A stretch of 64,000 bases of DNA. Source: Datura wrightii. Its lineage: Eukaryota > Streptophyta > Magnoliopsida > Solanales > Solanaceae. The stretch is taken from positions 137,397,501-137,461,500 of the forward strand of contig JASDFA010000018.1 in NCBI GenBank assembly GCA_035772735.1, in the 5' to 3' direction. Below, piece after piece: positions 32,673-45,224 of the stretch (its first letter is position 1; the number at the start of each line of letters is the position of its first letter). The notes under the pieces are model-generated. The model was given only the letters and a program-made list of their open reading frames with translations, searched no databases and had not been told where the DNA came from. The position numbers and the translations under genes are program-made.

Positions 32673-34556
32673 TTTACCCAAAATGTTTTATCAAAAACCC
32701 GATTTCAACTATTCTAAAAAAGCATGACCTAGGGTTTTTTGTGATGAGTGATTTCTTCTATATCCTCTTCAAATTCTAAGACCAACTAGGATTATAAGTT
32801 AATTATGATTATAGAATTATTGTATTATCTTGAACTATGTGTTAAATGGTGAAAAATGCATGATTATAGAATGCTCTTCATTAAATGTCTTTAACTTTGA
32901 ATGGGACTTTATTATTATTCACTCGATTATTGCAATAACTCGTATCGATGGTTTAAAATATGTGAAGATCGTATGATTACTTTTAAGAAATTGAATATGT
33001 CATTTGATAAATATGTTAAGATGAAATTAGGGTTTATGGGCTTGATCCATTGAAAGTAAAATATATATTTTCATTATGTTTTTGATAGAGCTGGTTAGGT
33101 ATGAGTTAAATCTATGATAATGGCCTACATTATTGCATCTTTCTCATGAATTGGAAAGAATTATGAAATGGGTCTTATGAAATGAAAATGTATGCTTCCC
33201 CCATGAATTAATTGTAAATGTTTAATGTATGAGTTAAATGTATGGGTTCTCCGTAAATCTAAATAAATGAAGCAATGTATCGATGTTAGAGTGTAAATTG
33301 GACCTATGGATCCTACATGACCCTATGCTATATGTTGTACGTTATGAATATGGAGCTTAAATGTTGTGGATGGGTGTAAAGTATTGATGTGATTGTTGAA
33401 TGCTCATGTCTCTGATTAGCTGTTGCAATTTAGATTAGTCTTAGTCAGCCATGACTCTCAGTAGCTGAGAATATTTCCCTTAGTCTTTCGGGACTCTCAG
33501 TAGATGAGAATGTTTCCCTTAGTCTATCGGGACTCTATTTAGCTAAGAATATTTCCCTTAGTCTGTTGGGACTCTATTTAGCTGAGAATATTTCCCTTAG
33601 TCTATGAGGACTCTATTTAGTTGAGAATGTTTCCCTTAGTTTGTCGAGACTCTTTTTAGCTGAGAATGTTTCCCTTAGTTTGTCGAGACTCGCTTTAGCT
33701 GAGAATGTTTCCCTTAGTCTGTTGGGACTCTCCTTAGCTAAGAATGTTTGCCCTGGTCAACCAGTGACTCTCTATATTAGAGAATACTCTCCCTTTGACA
33801 GTCAGGGACTCTCTCCACTCGAGAACATTTCCCTTCGACATTCAGGGACTCTTCCTTAGACAGTCAGGGACTCTCCATGATATCAGTCACGGTTTTGGTC
33901 CTCTGTATTGGTTCAGCTTATAACCTTTGCACATCAGTTGATCATATTTTAGTAAATGTCGTTATAAAGTTGTTATATTAATATGTGTATGCATATCCCT
34001 TATAAGGTTGGTGTATTTCCTTTCAGTTATACTACCATTAATGTGTTCAGTTTACTTTCTTCTTGTATACTTGCATGTTTTAGTTTGTTTACGCTTCCTC
34101 ATATTCAGTACATTCAAACTACTGATCACACGCCTTTATGTTCTATATCGTTTCATGTTATAGATTCAGGTCTCCAGACTCAACCTCGTGGTTAGATACA
34201 CTTCATTCCCTCACAGTTGTTAGTGGTTAGTCCTCATCTCTCAAGGACGTGATTTATGTTTATATTTTCTTTATGTTTAAGTTTTTAGATTTTAGGAATT
34301 AGCTGGGGGCTTGTCCCAGCAACTCGTCAGTTTAGTAGAGGCTTTCATTCTAGATAGACTCAGCGTTGTATCAAAGTGTCGTTATGATTGTTATTATGGT
34401 TCCTTATTAGACTCTTGCAATTAGTTTCCACTCAATTATGTTGTTAGTTTTTTCTGTTGTTAAGTGATATGCTATGATTATGCCATGGGTCAACCTGGAG
34501 CCTTTTGGGGTTCCTTGTCCCATGTTACAGCTAGGGTGTAAACTCGGGTCGTGACA
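32673..34556 (+). repeat. Element E 3' LTR, piece 3 of 3
   Basis: Continues piece 2 (after the TTTAC duplicate) and aligns with 8985-10686. It ends GTGACA at 34556. Joined, the E 3' LTR is about 2.8 kb. Beyond it lies element A sequence with no E target duplication that I can confirm, because E's 5' end is truncated. Confidence 0.87.
33430..33865 (+). repeat. 39-bp tandem repeat array in E 3' LTR, about 10 copies
   Basis: Units of GTCTGTCGGGACTCTMTTTA + GCTGAGAATGTTTCCCTTA repeat every 39 bp, longer than in the 5' LTR. The array gives a 72-codon repeat frame at 33641-33859 that is only a by-product of the period being a multiple of three. Confidence 0.85.
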
Positions 34557-35660
34557 ACTGTATATTGTAAATATGGCCTTTTTAGTGGCTAGACCTCCTT
34601 GGCACTACATACACGTGGCTCCACTTTTCACTTATTTTACCCTTTGCAATTTTTCAAGTTTTTCCTCCCTTTTCTCCATTTTTATGAATTTGTATGGGTG
34701 TGGTGTGTTTTCAATTTTTCATACATTTTTGTTCCTTTGTATCTTCTTTTCAAGTTTTCTTTCTCAGCTCTTTTTTCTTCTTTTGTCACAACACACCTCA
34801 TTTTAAACCCTTTTTCCTTTCTCTTCCTTTTTCAGCTCCCCATGATCTATGCACCCCTACTCTAGCCACGCTCAACTTAGGCATTTTTCCTGGGTTGAGA
34901 TTCACAATGTCCAAGGAGGGACCAAGGCCAAAGCAGTTTCATTATAAAAATGGTTAAGGCTAATCGGTTAATCAAAGAAAAATGGATCATTTAAGGCTCA
35001 AAATTGGGATCAAGGAAATCATATTATTCTGATAGGGTAATTTAAGATAAAATGGACAAAAAAAAATGGCCTATGATCCTTTCGTAATCAACCATCCTAA
35101 AAACCTATGTAAGGACCAACTGGACAAGTTCTAGATCCTCTACGCAGTATTGAACTAGGTGTAGACCTTACTCACTCATGGTACATGTTTTATATTCATT
35201 CTACCTGTCCGATTCATACATGGACAATTATAACTACTCATGCTAATGCAGTAAATGACAAAGAAAAATACACAGAAATCATGTTTCGTAATCAACAAGT
35301 ACACAGCTAACCATCAAAAATTTTAAACAGGGTCAGTTTTTTCAAAACATCAAAACTAATGCATTTTATTGGCTGAGTAATCCTAAGCTACTTTCTAATT
35401 AAACAAAAACATCCTAAATGTCGATTCTTCTAGATAGCATACCCGAGGAAAAATAAACATGAAAAGAAAAACCCTTGGACGAATCCAAGAATTCAAAATA
35501 TACAAGTACACCCCCTCCCTTTTTAAAAAGCATGCTTCGTCCCGAAGCATAGAATACAAAACATAAGAAAGGGAGCGTACCTGTGGCTACTCAGACTTTA
35601 CCTTCCATGGGTTGCTTCCCATGTAGCACCTAATTTAATGTCACGGCACGATGTAACTTT
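34557..35660 (-). other. Element A internal 3' non-coding region (resumes)
   Basis: Aligns with B 15600-16870: the GGCACTACATACA start, the pyrimidine-rich stretch (34620-34850), the hairpin (34871-34899), CACCCCCTCCCTTTTT and the GGGTTGCTTCCCATGTAGC block (35610-35650). Read on minus it lies downstream of A's integrase. No gene. Confidence 0.7.
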
Positions 35661-35664
35661 CATG

Positions 35665-36932
35665 ATTCTTTAGGCATCATCAAGGTAGACCGCCTCAATT
35701 CTTCTTATTTCCTCGGTGTCTCCCAGATATAGCTTTATCCTTTGTCCGTTCACCTTGAATCTTTTACCATCTTTATTTTCAAGCTCCTCTGCACGAAATG
35801 GGGACACATTCATCACTCTATATGGTCCCATCCACCTAGATTTCAATTTTATGGGATGCAAACGGAGCCTTGAGTTGAACAGTAGGACCAGATCACCAGC
35901 ATTGAACTCCCTTTTTGCAATCTTCCTGTCATGATAGATTTTAATTCTTTCTTTATAAATGTCTACACTCTCATAAGCTCGAATCCCGAATTCATCTAAC
36001 TCATTGAGCTGGTCAAGTCTCAATTTGGCTGCTTCATTTCAATTTAAGTTTATCTTTTTCAGAGCCCATAATGCATTATGCTCTAACAAAACCGGTAGAT
36101 GACATGACTTGCCATATACCAACTGATATGGAGGTGAGCTAATGGGGGTCTTATAAGATATTCAATAGGCCCACAACGCATCATCAAGCTTCCTAGAACA
36201 ATCTGTCTGATTGGTATTCACTGTCTTGGCCAGAATAGTCTTTATCTTTCTATTAGACACTTCCACCTGACCACTTTATTGAGGATGGTAAGGTGTTTCA
36301 ACCTTATGCTTCATGCCATATTTCTCAAGCAGGGTTCTAAAAAGGCGGTTACAAAAGCGTGATCCACCATCCCTGATGATTACTCTAGGAGTACCAAACC
36401 TAGCGAATATATACATCCGCAGAAATGTTGTGACACTTTTTCCTTCATTGTTAGGTAGTGCAATAGCCTCTACCCATTTGGAGAGATAATCCACCACAAC
36501 CAAGATTTATTTCATCCCGTATGAGCTAACAAATGGGCCTATTAAGTCAATACCCCATACATCGAATAACTAAACTTCTAGGATAGGGGTCAGTGGTAAC
36601 TCATGCTTGCGAGTAATGCCACCCTATCTTTGGAACTGACCACATGTCTTGGCATACTCATAGGCATCTTGGTGAATAGAGGGCCAATAATACCTGCACT
36701 GTGTGATTTTATGCACAGTTCGGATACCACTATGATGACCCCCAAATGAGGAAAACTGACAAGCCTCCAGATTGCTCAACATTTCTACGTCTAGCACAAA
36801 CCTCTGAATTAACCCATTTGCACAAATTTTGAATAAGTATGGTTCATCCCAATAGTAACTTCGAGCATCAAAAAAGAACTTCTTCCTTTGCTGCTTGTCA
36901 TATCTGCTGGGATCAAGTCGCTGAAAAAACAA
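35665..36932 (-). pseudogene. Element A integrase
   Basis: Minus-strand order. YYWDEPYLFK and a partial HHCC region (SSFGGHHSGIRTVHK, then CGQFQR with a changed last Cys) lie at 36624-36932. The catalytic core at 36276-36503 has VVVDYLSKWVEAIALP and VIIRDGGSRF (second Asp). Then a damaged stretch leads to the C-terminal domain at 35670-36023 with GDLVLLFNSRLRL and KSRWMGPYRVM. Stops near 36514, 36620 and 36280 and further frame changes break it. Athila-type by sequence. Confidence 0.82.
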
Positions 36933-37019
36933 TTTGCAAAATCAGTGAATCAGGGAATGAAGTCTTGAGATGCAACTAATACCTGTTCATCTAGGAAGGC
37001 ATCATCGATATCAATCTCC

Positions 37020-38240
37020 TCTCTTGCTCTAGCCTTAGTTTCAAGTCTAAAGAAGTGATATGCTAGTTGATTTTCAGTTCCTTTTCTGTCATTCACCTCA
37101 AACTCGAATTATTTGGAAAATCCTTGATGAACCTCCTATAGAATCCTACATGCACTAAAAAGCTTCTGACCCCTTTTACTGAAATAGGTGGTGGCAACCC
37201 TACTATAACTTCAATTTTTCCTTGTCTACCTCTATCCCTTTTTCAGAGATTTTTCGACCCAACATTATTACTTCTTTAACCATGAAGTGACATTTCTCCC
37301 AATTTAGGACCAAATTAGTTTCTTCCCATCAGTTCAACACTTAGCCTAAATGTTTGAGGCAAGATTCAAATGATTCACCCACAACTGAGAAGTCTTCCAT
37401 AAATACCTCAATGGTATCCTCCACTATGTTCGAGAAGATCAACATCATACAGTGCTGGAATGTGGCTGGTGCATTACATAACCCAAAGGGCATTCTCCTG
37501 AAAGCAAAGTGTTCCATGTGGGCAAGTGAAGGTGGTCTTCTCTTAGTCTACTAGGGCTATAGTGATCTGATTGTACCCCGAATAACCATTAAGAAAATAG
37601 TACCAACCTTTACCTGCCAACCTGTACAATATATGATCCATGAATGGCATAGGAAAATGGTCCTTATAGGTCCAGTGGTTGAGCTTTCAGTAATCCATGC
37701 ATACACGCCAACCTGTGACTGGTCTTGTCAATATCAGCTCATTCTTCTCATTGGGTACCACTATGATCCCACCTTTCTTTAGCACACACTATGCCGTAAT
37801 TACCCACTTGTTGTCCGTAATTGGGTAAACTACACCAATGTTTAGCCACTTGATAATCTTCTTCACTACTTCTTGCATCGGTGGGTTCATGCATCCCTAA
37901 TGCTCTATGCTTGGTATGCAATTTGGCTCGAGATGGATTATGTGAGTACATATACCTGGAGGGATTCTGATGATATCAGCTATGGTCCATTCAATTTCCT
38001 TTTTGTGCCTTTTCAATCTCTGATCAAAGATTTTATCTACCAGTCTGTCAAGTCAGCTGCAATAATTACTGGCAAAGTATTGTCTTCACCAAAGAATTCA
38101 TAGTTGAGGTGGGGAGGTAATGCCTTAAGTTCCGGACCTTGTGGTTCCTCCACTAATGACTCTGCTGGCGGGGTTACATGGTTCTTCAAGTCAAAGTCTA
38201 ACTTCTTTTGTTTGAAGTTATACGACCCCATTCATTTTAA
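37020..38240 (-). pseudogene. Element A reverse transcriptase/RNase H, partly deleted
   Basis: From right to left: the pre-RT block LKALPPHLNYEFFGEDNTLP at about 38120-38180, degraded RT near 37700-37950, then RRMPFGLCNAPATFQ (about 37480-37500) and FMEDFSV (about 37400), in which the YMDD-type catalytic motif has one Asp changed to Glu. The RNase H end (KGTENQLAYHFFRLE, about 37030-37080) is present but most of RNase H is missing. Many stops. Confidence 0.75.
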
Positions 38241-38490
38241 AGCATTTACCAGTTCAATGTACCCCAGTTCTCCATCTTCCTCATAATTCATCAAGATGGC
38301 TGATAGTGTGTCAATATTTCATCATCTCTCTTATAGGAACTAGCAGCCTTTTATTTTCTATCTGGGTGGTTGCAGAGGTAGCTTCTTTGGTGTAACCTGA
38401 ATAAACCATGAAACAAAAACAAAGAAAACGTAAACAGGAAAATAACAACCAAAAGATAAATACAAGCAATTAATCTAATCTTAGTTGTAT
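38241..38490 (-). other. Element A leader; gag and protease missing
   Basis: Only about 250 bp separate the pre-RT block from the PBS. The roughly 2-3 kb of gag and protease expected there are absent. Part of the stretch (about 38390-38490) resembles the leader of B at 19530-19615. Confidence 0.65.
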
Positions 38491-38508
38491 TCCTCGACAA
38501 TGGCGCCG
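38491..38508 (-). other. Primer-binding site of element A
   Basis: Read on minus: CGGCGCCATTGTCGAGGA, the Athila-type PBS with a few changes, 5 nt from the LTR end (TGATAATG read on plus at 38514). Confidence 0.75.
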
Positions 38509-38513
38509 TCTTT

Positions 38514-39797
38514 TGATAATGCTCAAACTCACATTTCCTGACAAAGTATGAAGCGGACGTTGTTAATAAATAATCCAACAAAGAGGTGGGGTCGAACCCA
38601 CAGGAATATGGTAAGAACTAGACTAATGCTGGTACTTAAACTTGTTGGTGGGTTATCTCCAAATTGGGGGGTTTATAGAAATTAATAGTAAAACAAGATT
38701 GCAATTGTGGTTTTTATCAAGTTTTGCAGATAACTAGGGTAAGTTTTCCCCATTGGTTCATAACTACTTCGGGTATACACCCATGATCAATTCCAATGCT
38801 TACTTCTAAAACTGATAACTAGGGTTCATCCAAACGACTAGTTCGTCCTTATTGGATGACTATACTCAATCACTGGGCTAGGTCTCATGAGCAATTTCAA
38901 ATTAACCATTATCAATATGTTCCACGTTAACTTTCCTGCCACAACAGCTCAAGTAATACAATGATCATAAATATCAAGGCTTTATTGTAGTTCTCTTTTC
39001 CTAATCTCTACTTCTCTAGGTTCAAGCAAGTAAAGAATTCAGGCAAGTCCTAACATTGAAAGTCATTAAGAAATGTTTAAATAGTATACAATACAAGCGT
39101 TTAGCATTGGTTTCGAATCACTTTGTGTAACCCTAGTTCGTTAATCCACTATGGTTCCTACACCCCTAGTTGTGAAGGTTTTAGCCTCTCACAATTGTAA
39201 TGAATTTATAGACAAACATATAATTGAATACATACAATTATAATTGGAAGAAACCTTCTTTGAACATTGCAAGAAAACATGATCAACAAAATCAAGAACG
39301 GTTGAGAAAACTAAGTTTTGATCTCCAGATTTTCTCTCCGATATTATTTACAAACTTGATAATAATTCACAAACAATTAATTATGAACCTTCTCACATTG
39401 TATTCGGATGTTCTCCTACTAAAAGAAACATAAAAGGTATTTATACAGACAATAGAAACCTTTTCCTAAGCTTATAGTGAAATATCCAAATCTGGCACCG
39501 ACATGTCCTGCAACTTGTTATACGACCCGTAACAGGATTGTACGGGTCGTGCCTTGCTCCCATACATTCCTTGGCTGTTGTAGAATTGGCTAAGTGTTGG
39601 AATCTTGTATTTCTCATACCAAGATCCTACGAGTCATACAATCCATCCGTGGCTTGGCTTTGAGAACTTTGGCATCTTCTAAAGTTTTCTACGATTGTCT
39701 TGGTTCGCCTCGTACTTGCTCCTATGACTCGTAACTATTTGTTGCATCTTGAGTTCTGCCAGTTCCTTTAGAATCACTAAAGCTTCCCATGGCTCCT
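38514..39797 (-). repeat. Element A 5' LTR (right copy), cut by D1
   Basis: Aligns with 1610-2730 and shows the uninterrupted site where the Helitron inserted (38681|38682). Starts TGATAATGC as read on plus. It stops at GGCTCCT (39797), where D1's LTR begins. The left copy continues with GGTACGAGTCGTAGG, so the rest of this LTR has been displaced; I did not find it in the window. Confidence 0.82.
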
Positions 39798-42024
39798 TGT
39801 TATACCCCAGGAACCCTAAGATCATGCCCAGGAGTTGAAATAGAGAAAATAGGATTTCCTACACCAGGTCACAGAACAAGTCCTCCTATGATCCGTTAGG
39901 ATGACCACGATTCATTAACTGAATCATGGTGAGAAGTTGGACTTATGTTGGAATTTTTGGTTTTTGGGTCACCACAGACATGACCAAGAGTCGTTTTCAG
40001 CACCACGACTTGTTGAGTCAGTCGTGGTCAAGGGCTAGGGGAAGAAAGAAGAAAATGGGCAGTAAAGGCAACAAGAGGTGACCACGAGTCGTGGTCACAA
40101 GTAACAACTCATTAAGTCCCCCGTGAGGAGCCCAGTGAAATTTTGGCAGTTCACTTGATGACTCCAGGCCACTAGTCGTGGCCTATGACGATGACTCGTC
40201 CAGTCCCTCGTTGGGACTGGCAATCTATTTTTTCCCTACGAGTTTAGTAAGGGTTTTTTCATAATTCCTATGATCCTAATTCCTAAACTATGTCGTTTTA
40301 AGGTCATAATGAAGTGTTTTAAGAAGGGTTAAGTCCTTTTAAACTATTCCTAATTCATTCATGCAAGTTTAGAGTCTAGAGGGTTGATTAAGCTCAATCT
40401 CTCAAGGTTCTTCCCCAATTATTCCTTGGGCGATCAAAAAAGTTGTAGAATCAGATTCTCTCAGGTATGTAAGGTTATGAATAGGTGAAATTGTTCATAC
40501 CCATGCCCAATCCCTTACTAATTCATGAAAATCTACATGTTGATTCTATGGGGTTTTAACCCAATGCATGAATTCCCTAAGTTTCTACCATGGGTATGAT
40601 ATAAGTATGTTTCTATTGTTGAATCATGATTCATGGGAGAGTTTTACAATGTTTTCAATTATAAATCCTGTTTTGAAGTTTTATAAATTATGATGCACAT
40701 CCATGAAAAAGTTCATGAAAGTTGAGATGAATGATATATGCTCAATTATGATGAAATATTTATGAGAAAAGCATGTTTTCAAGTTACCCATGTTTTTGAC
40801 AATATTTTCAAGTGAATCAAGTATTTTCAAGCATGTTAAGTATTGGGCAAGCCCATATGTTCAAGTATGATTTATGATTTCACGAATTAGCTTACCAAAT
40901 GGTTTTGGAGTCAACACTCCCAATTATGTTTATCTTGTGGTATGGTTTGAGCCATGGGTCCTCATGTATGATTTAAGATTTTATATGTACATGATTATTC
41001 AGCTTCGTCACAAGACGATGGTCAGCTTCATTGAAAAATGATGGAGACCATATGCATCTTTTTAGGAGTAGTGTCTAGCACCTAGTAGGCTAAGGGTCAG
41101 TCAACCCTATGCCTCATAACTATGCACCAAATTAGGTATGATTATATTGTTTGGAACCTCCTTTGGAGCTTTCCCTTTCCCCAGTGGGCCTTCAACTTGA
41201 TATTGATATCATGGCAGCATCCTTAGCCTGGAAAGGCTTTGGACATCTCTGCCTACTTGAGTGTGAGAGTCGGGACCACGTAACCACTATCATTGTAATG
41301 TCAATTATATCATGAGTCTCCATTATTCCTCATGATTTCTATCATGCATGTACATCAGTCATGATACTATTTTTTCAGCAGGTTTGACCCAATCTTCAGT
41401 TATACTTATGATTATCAGATTTCAGCTTTGAGTCATTTGATTTAGTTATGATTTTCAGTTATGTTTAGATCATGATTTCAGAAAATAGCATCCAAGCATT
41501 ATTCTCATATTCTTATCTTGATTATGTTTTAAATTATGCATGATTTAATGATTTTTACTTACTTAAGCAGTTTTACTTACCTTCCATACTTGGTATATTC
41601 CATGTACTTACCGTATATTCTATGCTGTGTCTTTCATGATACAGGCTCCGATATCAAGACACAACCTCAAGATTAGCCAGTTCCAGAGTTAGAATCCAGT
41701 CTCAGTTGGTGAGTCCTTATCTCCTCAGGACCATTCCTTATTCGTTATCTTTATATTTTCAATTTCAGACTTAGAGAGTTAGCTGGAGTCTTGTCCCATC
41801 AACTCATTAGAAATGGAGGCTTTTCAGATATAGTGTGTAATCAGTTTCAGATTCACATATGTATTTTGATGTTATGTTATGTTTAGACTTCCGCTTTGTC
41901 ATTGTGATAAATCTTCCACTTATATTGATTGAGTTAGATGTATGTTCATGATATGGATCAACTTGGAGTTTCTCACGCCTCCTTGTCCCGTGTCTCGATC
42001 CGGGCTGATTTTTGGGTCGTGACA
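39798..42024 (+). repeat. Element D1 5' LTR
   Basis: 2227 bp from TGTTATACCCC to GTCGTGACA. The U3 has CACGAGTCGTGG-type words (39888-40205), and a weak CAGTAC-like hairpin lies near 41593-41608. It is inserted in A's LTR. Confidence 0.85.
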
Positions 42025-42028
42025 AACT

Positions 42029-42040
42029 TGGTATCAGAGC
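42029..42040 (+). other. Primer-binding site of element D1
   Basis: A perfect TGGTATCAGAGC (initiator tRNA-Met), 4 nt after the LTR. Confidence 0.93.
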
Positions 42041-42234
42041 AATAGTTTTTGAAGTGTCCTAGGGTGTCTGAAATCCATGTTAAGTATAGTCTTTTTCATG
42101 GGTGTGAAGTGCACCACACTTATGACGAAGAGGCTATGAGACATTTAGGAAATATTTCCTTTTTTCATGATCTATGTCATACATTGATATGCCTCTCTAT
42201 CCTTCTAACTCACGCAATACGCATTTGCATAATC

Positions 42235-43260
42235 ATGCTTCCCCGCACAGTTAATGGAAGGAGAAATGGAAATTGAAATGTCCACAAGGATGGAAATGGC
42301 GATGGGCATCAGCAGGCCCCACCAGCCCACGAGAACCATGCACCAGAGCTGGTTGCCCACGTTGAATTCAAGGTAGCCATTCAGATGCTAGCATAGGCTT
42401 TGACTGCCTAGGTCAATCAGTATGCGGTAGCGCATGCACTGAGGGATAGGAATGCGTCAGTAGCACGAGTCATAGAATTTGTAAGGATGAACCCTCCAGA
42501 GTTTCTTGGGTCAAAGGTGGACGAGGATCGACTTGAGTTTAGCAATGAGATTCTAAAGATCACCTAGGTCACAGGGGTGGATCAGGAGGAGTACGCCGAT
42601 TTAGCCTCATATCAGTTAAAGGGGGTTGCTCATATTCGGTTTAAGTAATGTATGCACCAGAGTTAGTGGTTGATCAGAGAGCTCGAGTGAGCAGGTTTGT
42701 TCATGGAGTGGCGGACTACCTGGACAAGGATTTTCAGACTGCAATGCTTCATTAGGATATGGATTTTCCTCAAATAGTGTTGTACACCCAGCAGATGGAG
42801 GCAGTGCATGTGAGGGAGAGAGAGGCCAAGAGGGCCAGGATAGACAGTTATGGGTTCTCTCAATAGAGACTAGGTGGTCGGCACCATCAACAGTCCCACC
42901 AGAGATCGTCAGCCCCAGCATCATTGGCTATGAGTGTGCCATCCAGATCTAAGCATGACCAGAGAGGACGAGCATTAGGCCCACAGATTCCAGTATCCCA
43001 GTTTTCGATAGGTGTGGCGAAGGCACACCGGTTAATGTTTGGCGGGTACAGGTGCTTGCTTCAGGTGTGGGAAGCCCAAACATATTCTTAGAGATTTCCC
43101 ATCAGCTAGACAGGGCCATGATAGGGGACGAGGCCCAACTTACAGTTCAGTAGCTCCACCAGCCCACCCAACTTAGCAGGGTGCATCTACTAGTGCAGGT
43201 AGCGGACAATGCCAGATAGATTCTATGCCCTAGCATTCCGCTAGGAGCAGGAGGTCTCCC
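42235..43260 (+). pseudogene. Element D1 gag with internal deletion
   Basis: From ATG 42235 (MLPRTVNGRRNGN). TAG or TGA stops occur at 42274, 42394, 42409 and 42565. Compared with D2 (56340-56530) about 150-190 bp are missing at 42645, removing the middle of the capsid domain. LVVDQRARVSRFVHGVADYL follows. The second zinc knuckle (CFRCGKPKH.., about 43060) has lost its last Cys. It cannot give a working Gag. Confidence 0.8.
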
Positions 43261-43700
43261 CAGATGTAGTCACTGGTATGTTAATGAGTTTTCCACCTTG
43301 GTGTATATGCTTTGTTAGATCCAGGGGCTACCTTATCTTTTGTGACGCCCTATGTTTCTAATAGTTTTTGAGTCATTCCTAAAATCCTATCAGAACCCCT
43401 CTCAGTCTCTACTCCAATCGGTGATTCAGTTATAGCTCAACGGGTGTATAGAAATTTTCTTATCACACTTCTTCAGAAAATCACCTCAGCAGATCTAGTA
43501 GAGTTAGCCATGACCTACTTTGCTGTTATCCTCGGCATGGATTGGCTATTTGTATGTTATGCCTCAGTTAATTGTTGAACCCGCGCAGTAGAGTTCAGAT
43601 TTTTGGGTGAGCCAATCTTAGAGTGGAAGGCTAGTTCAACTGTGCCTGTAGGTCATTTTATTTCCTACCTTAAGGCCTGAAAGATGATCTCTAAGGGTTT
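43261..43700 (+). pseudogene. Element D1 protease
   Basis: The active-site block YALLDPGATLSFVTPYV lies at about 43300-43350 (catalytic Asp and Gly kept). Then PLSVSTPIGDSVI, a VILGMDWL block (about 43530) and VGHFISYL. Frameshifts and stops are present, e.g. at 43368 and 43577. Confidence 0.78.
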
Positions 43701-43715
43701 TGTGTAGCATCCGTT

Positions 43716-44690
43716 ATGGTTAAGGATACTACGTTTGAGACCCCGACTATCCAGTCAGTTCCAGTAGTATGTGAGTATCCAAAAGTGTTCCTCGATGATC
43801 TACGGAGAATCTCTCCCAAGAGGAAAATTGATTTTGGTATTGACCTTCTTCTCGATATACAACCTATATCTATTCCTCCTTACAGAATTGCTCCAACCAA
43901 GCTAAAGGAGTTGAAGGAGCAATTGAAATATCTTTTAGATAAAGGATTCAACAGACCGAGAAAATCCCCGTGGGGTGCACCAGTTCTCTTTTTCTGAAAG
44001 AAATATGGTTCTCTTCGTATGTGCATTGATTATCGACAATTGAACAAGGTCACCATCAAGAACCGGTATCCACTCCCTAGAATTGATGATTTGGTTGACC
44101 ATCTTTAGGGTGCTAAGTGCTTTTTGAAGATAGACCTTAGATTTGAATACCATCATCTCAGGATTCAGGAGAGTGACATTCCGAAGAAAGCATTCAGAAA
44201 TCGGTATGGTCACTATGAGTTTGTAGTTATGTATTTTAAACTAACGAATGCTCCTGCAGCTTTTATAGATTTGATGAACAGGGTGTTCAAGCCCTAGTTA
44301 GATATGTTCGTGATTGTGTTCATAGATAACATCCTTATATACTTTCAGAGTGAGGAGGAGCATGTCGCTCATTTGAGGGTGGTGCTACAGACTCTAAAGG
44401 ATTACTAATTATATACTAAATTTAGTAAATGCGAGTTTTGGTTGAATTCAGTGGCATTTTTGGGTTATGTGGTGTCAAATGAGGGTGTACAGGTGGATTC
44501 TCAAAATATAGAAGCGGTAAAGAATTCGCCCCCACCGGTGAATCCTTCGAATATCAGGATTTTCTTGGGCTTAGCTGGTTATTGTCGAAGATTTATTAAG
44601 GGGTTTTCATCTATTGCAGCGCCATTGGCCAAATTGACCCAGAAGAAGGTGAATGGTTGGAGGCTAATGGTTGGAGGCTTGTGAGAAAAG
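43716..44690 (+). pseudogene. Element D1 reverse transcriptase
   Basis: KRKIDFGIDLLLDIQPISIP, then SPWGAPVLFF (stop after), CIDYRQLNKVTIKNRYPLP, FLKIDLRFEYHHL, FVVMYFKLTNAPAAF, and the catalytic FIDN (about 44322-44333), where the second Asp of FIDD is Asn. The thumb/connection follows (44442-44684, IFLGLAGYCRRFIKGFSS). TAG stops at 44106 and 44296 and TAA near 44407. Inactive. Confidence 0.85.
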
Positions 44691-45110
44691 CTTCCAAGAT
44701 CTGAATGCTCGACTCACCTCAACACCAGTGTTAACCCTACCCGAGGGTACCGATGGGTTTGTTGTATATTGTGATGCTTTAAGGATTGGTCTTGGGTGTG
44801 TATTGATGCAGCATGGTAAGTTTATAGCATATGCTTCCAAGTAGTTAAAGGTCCATGAAAAGAATTACCCGATGCTCTCAAATTGGCGGCGGTAGTATTC
44901 ACCTTGAAGATTTGGAGACACTATTTGATCGGAATCCATGTAGATGTGTTTATGGACCACAAAAGCCTACAATATGTGTTTACCCAAAAGGATCTAAATC
45001 TGCGCAAGAGGAGGTGGTTCTAGATACTCAAGGATTTTGATATGAGTGTCACTTACCATCCAGGCAAGGCTAATGTGGTAGCAGAGGCTCTTAATAGGCT
45101 TTCTGTGGAG
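44690..45110 (+). pseudogene. Element D1 RNase H
   Basis: FVVYCDALRIGLGCVLMQHGKF-like residues (about 44758-44822) hold the first catalytic Asp. The frame shifts by 44860, then come LAAVVFTLKIWRHYL and VFMDHKSLQYVFTQKDLNL (about 44890-45000), followed by KANVVAEALNRLS (about 45065-45105). It is broken by stops and at least two frameshifts. Confidence 0.78.
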
Positions 45111-45224
45111 ACTGTGTCCCATGTAGATGAGGGGGGGAAGGAGCTCATGAAGGATGTACATCTTTTTACACGATTGGGAGTTCGTTTGGTTAACTCGACT
45201 GATTGTGATGTTGATCAGAGTCAT

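Noticed and set aside
33641..33859. 72-codon frame rich in repeated Leu-Ala-Glu-Asn-Val-Ser
   Set aside because: It is the 39-bp tandem array of the E LTR read in frame (39 is a multiple of 3), not a gene.
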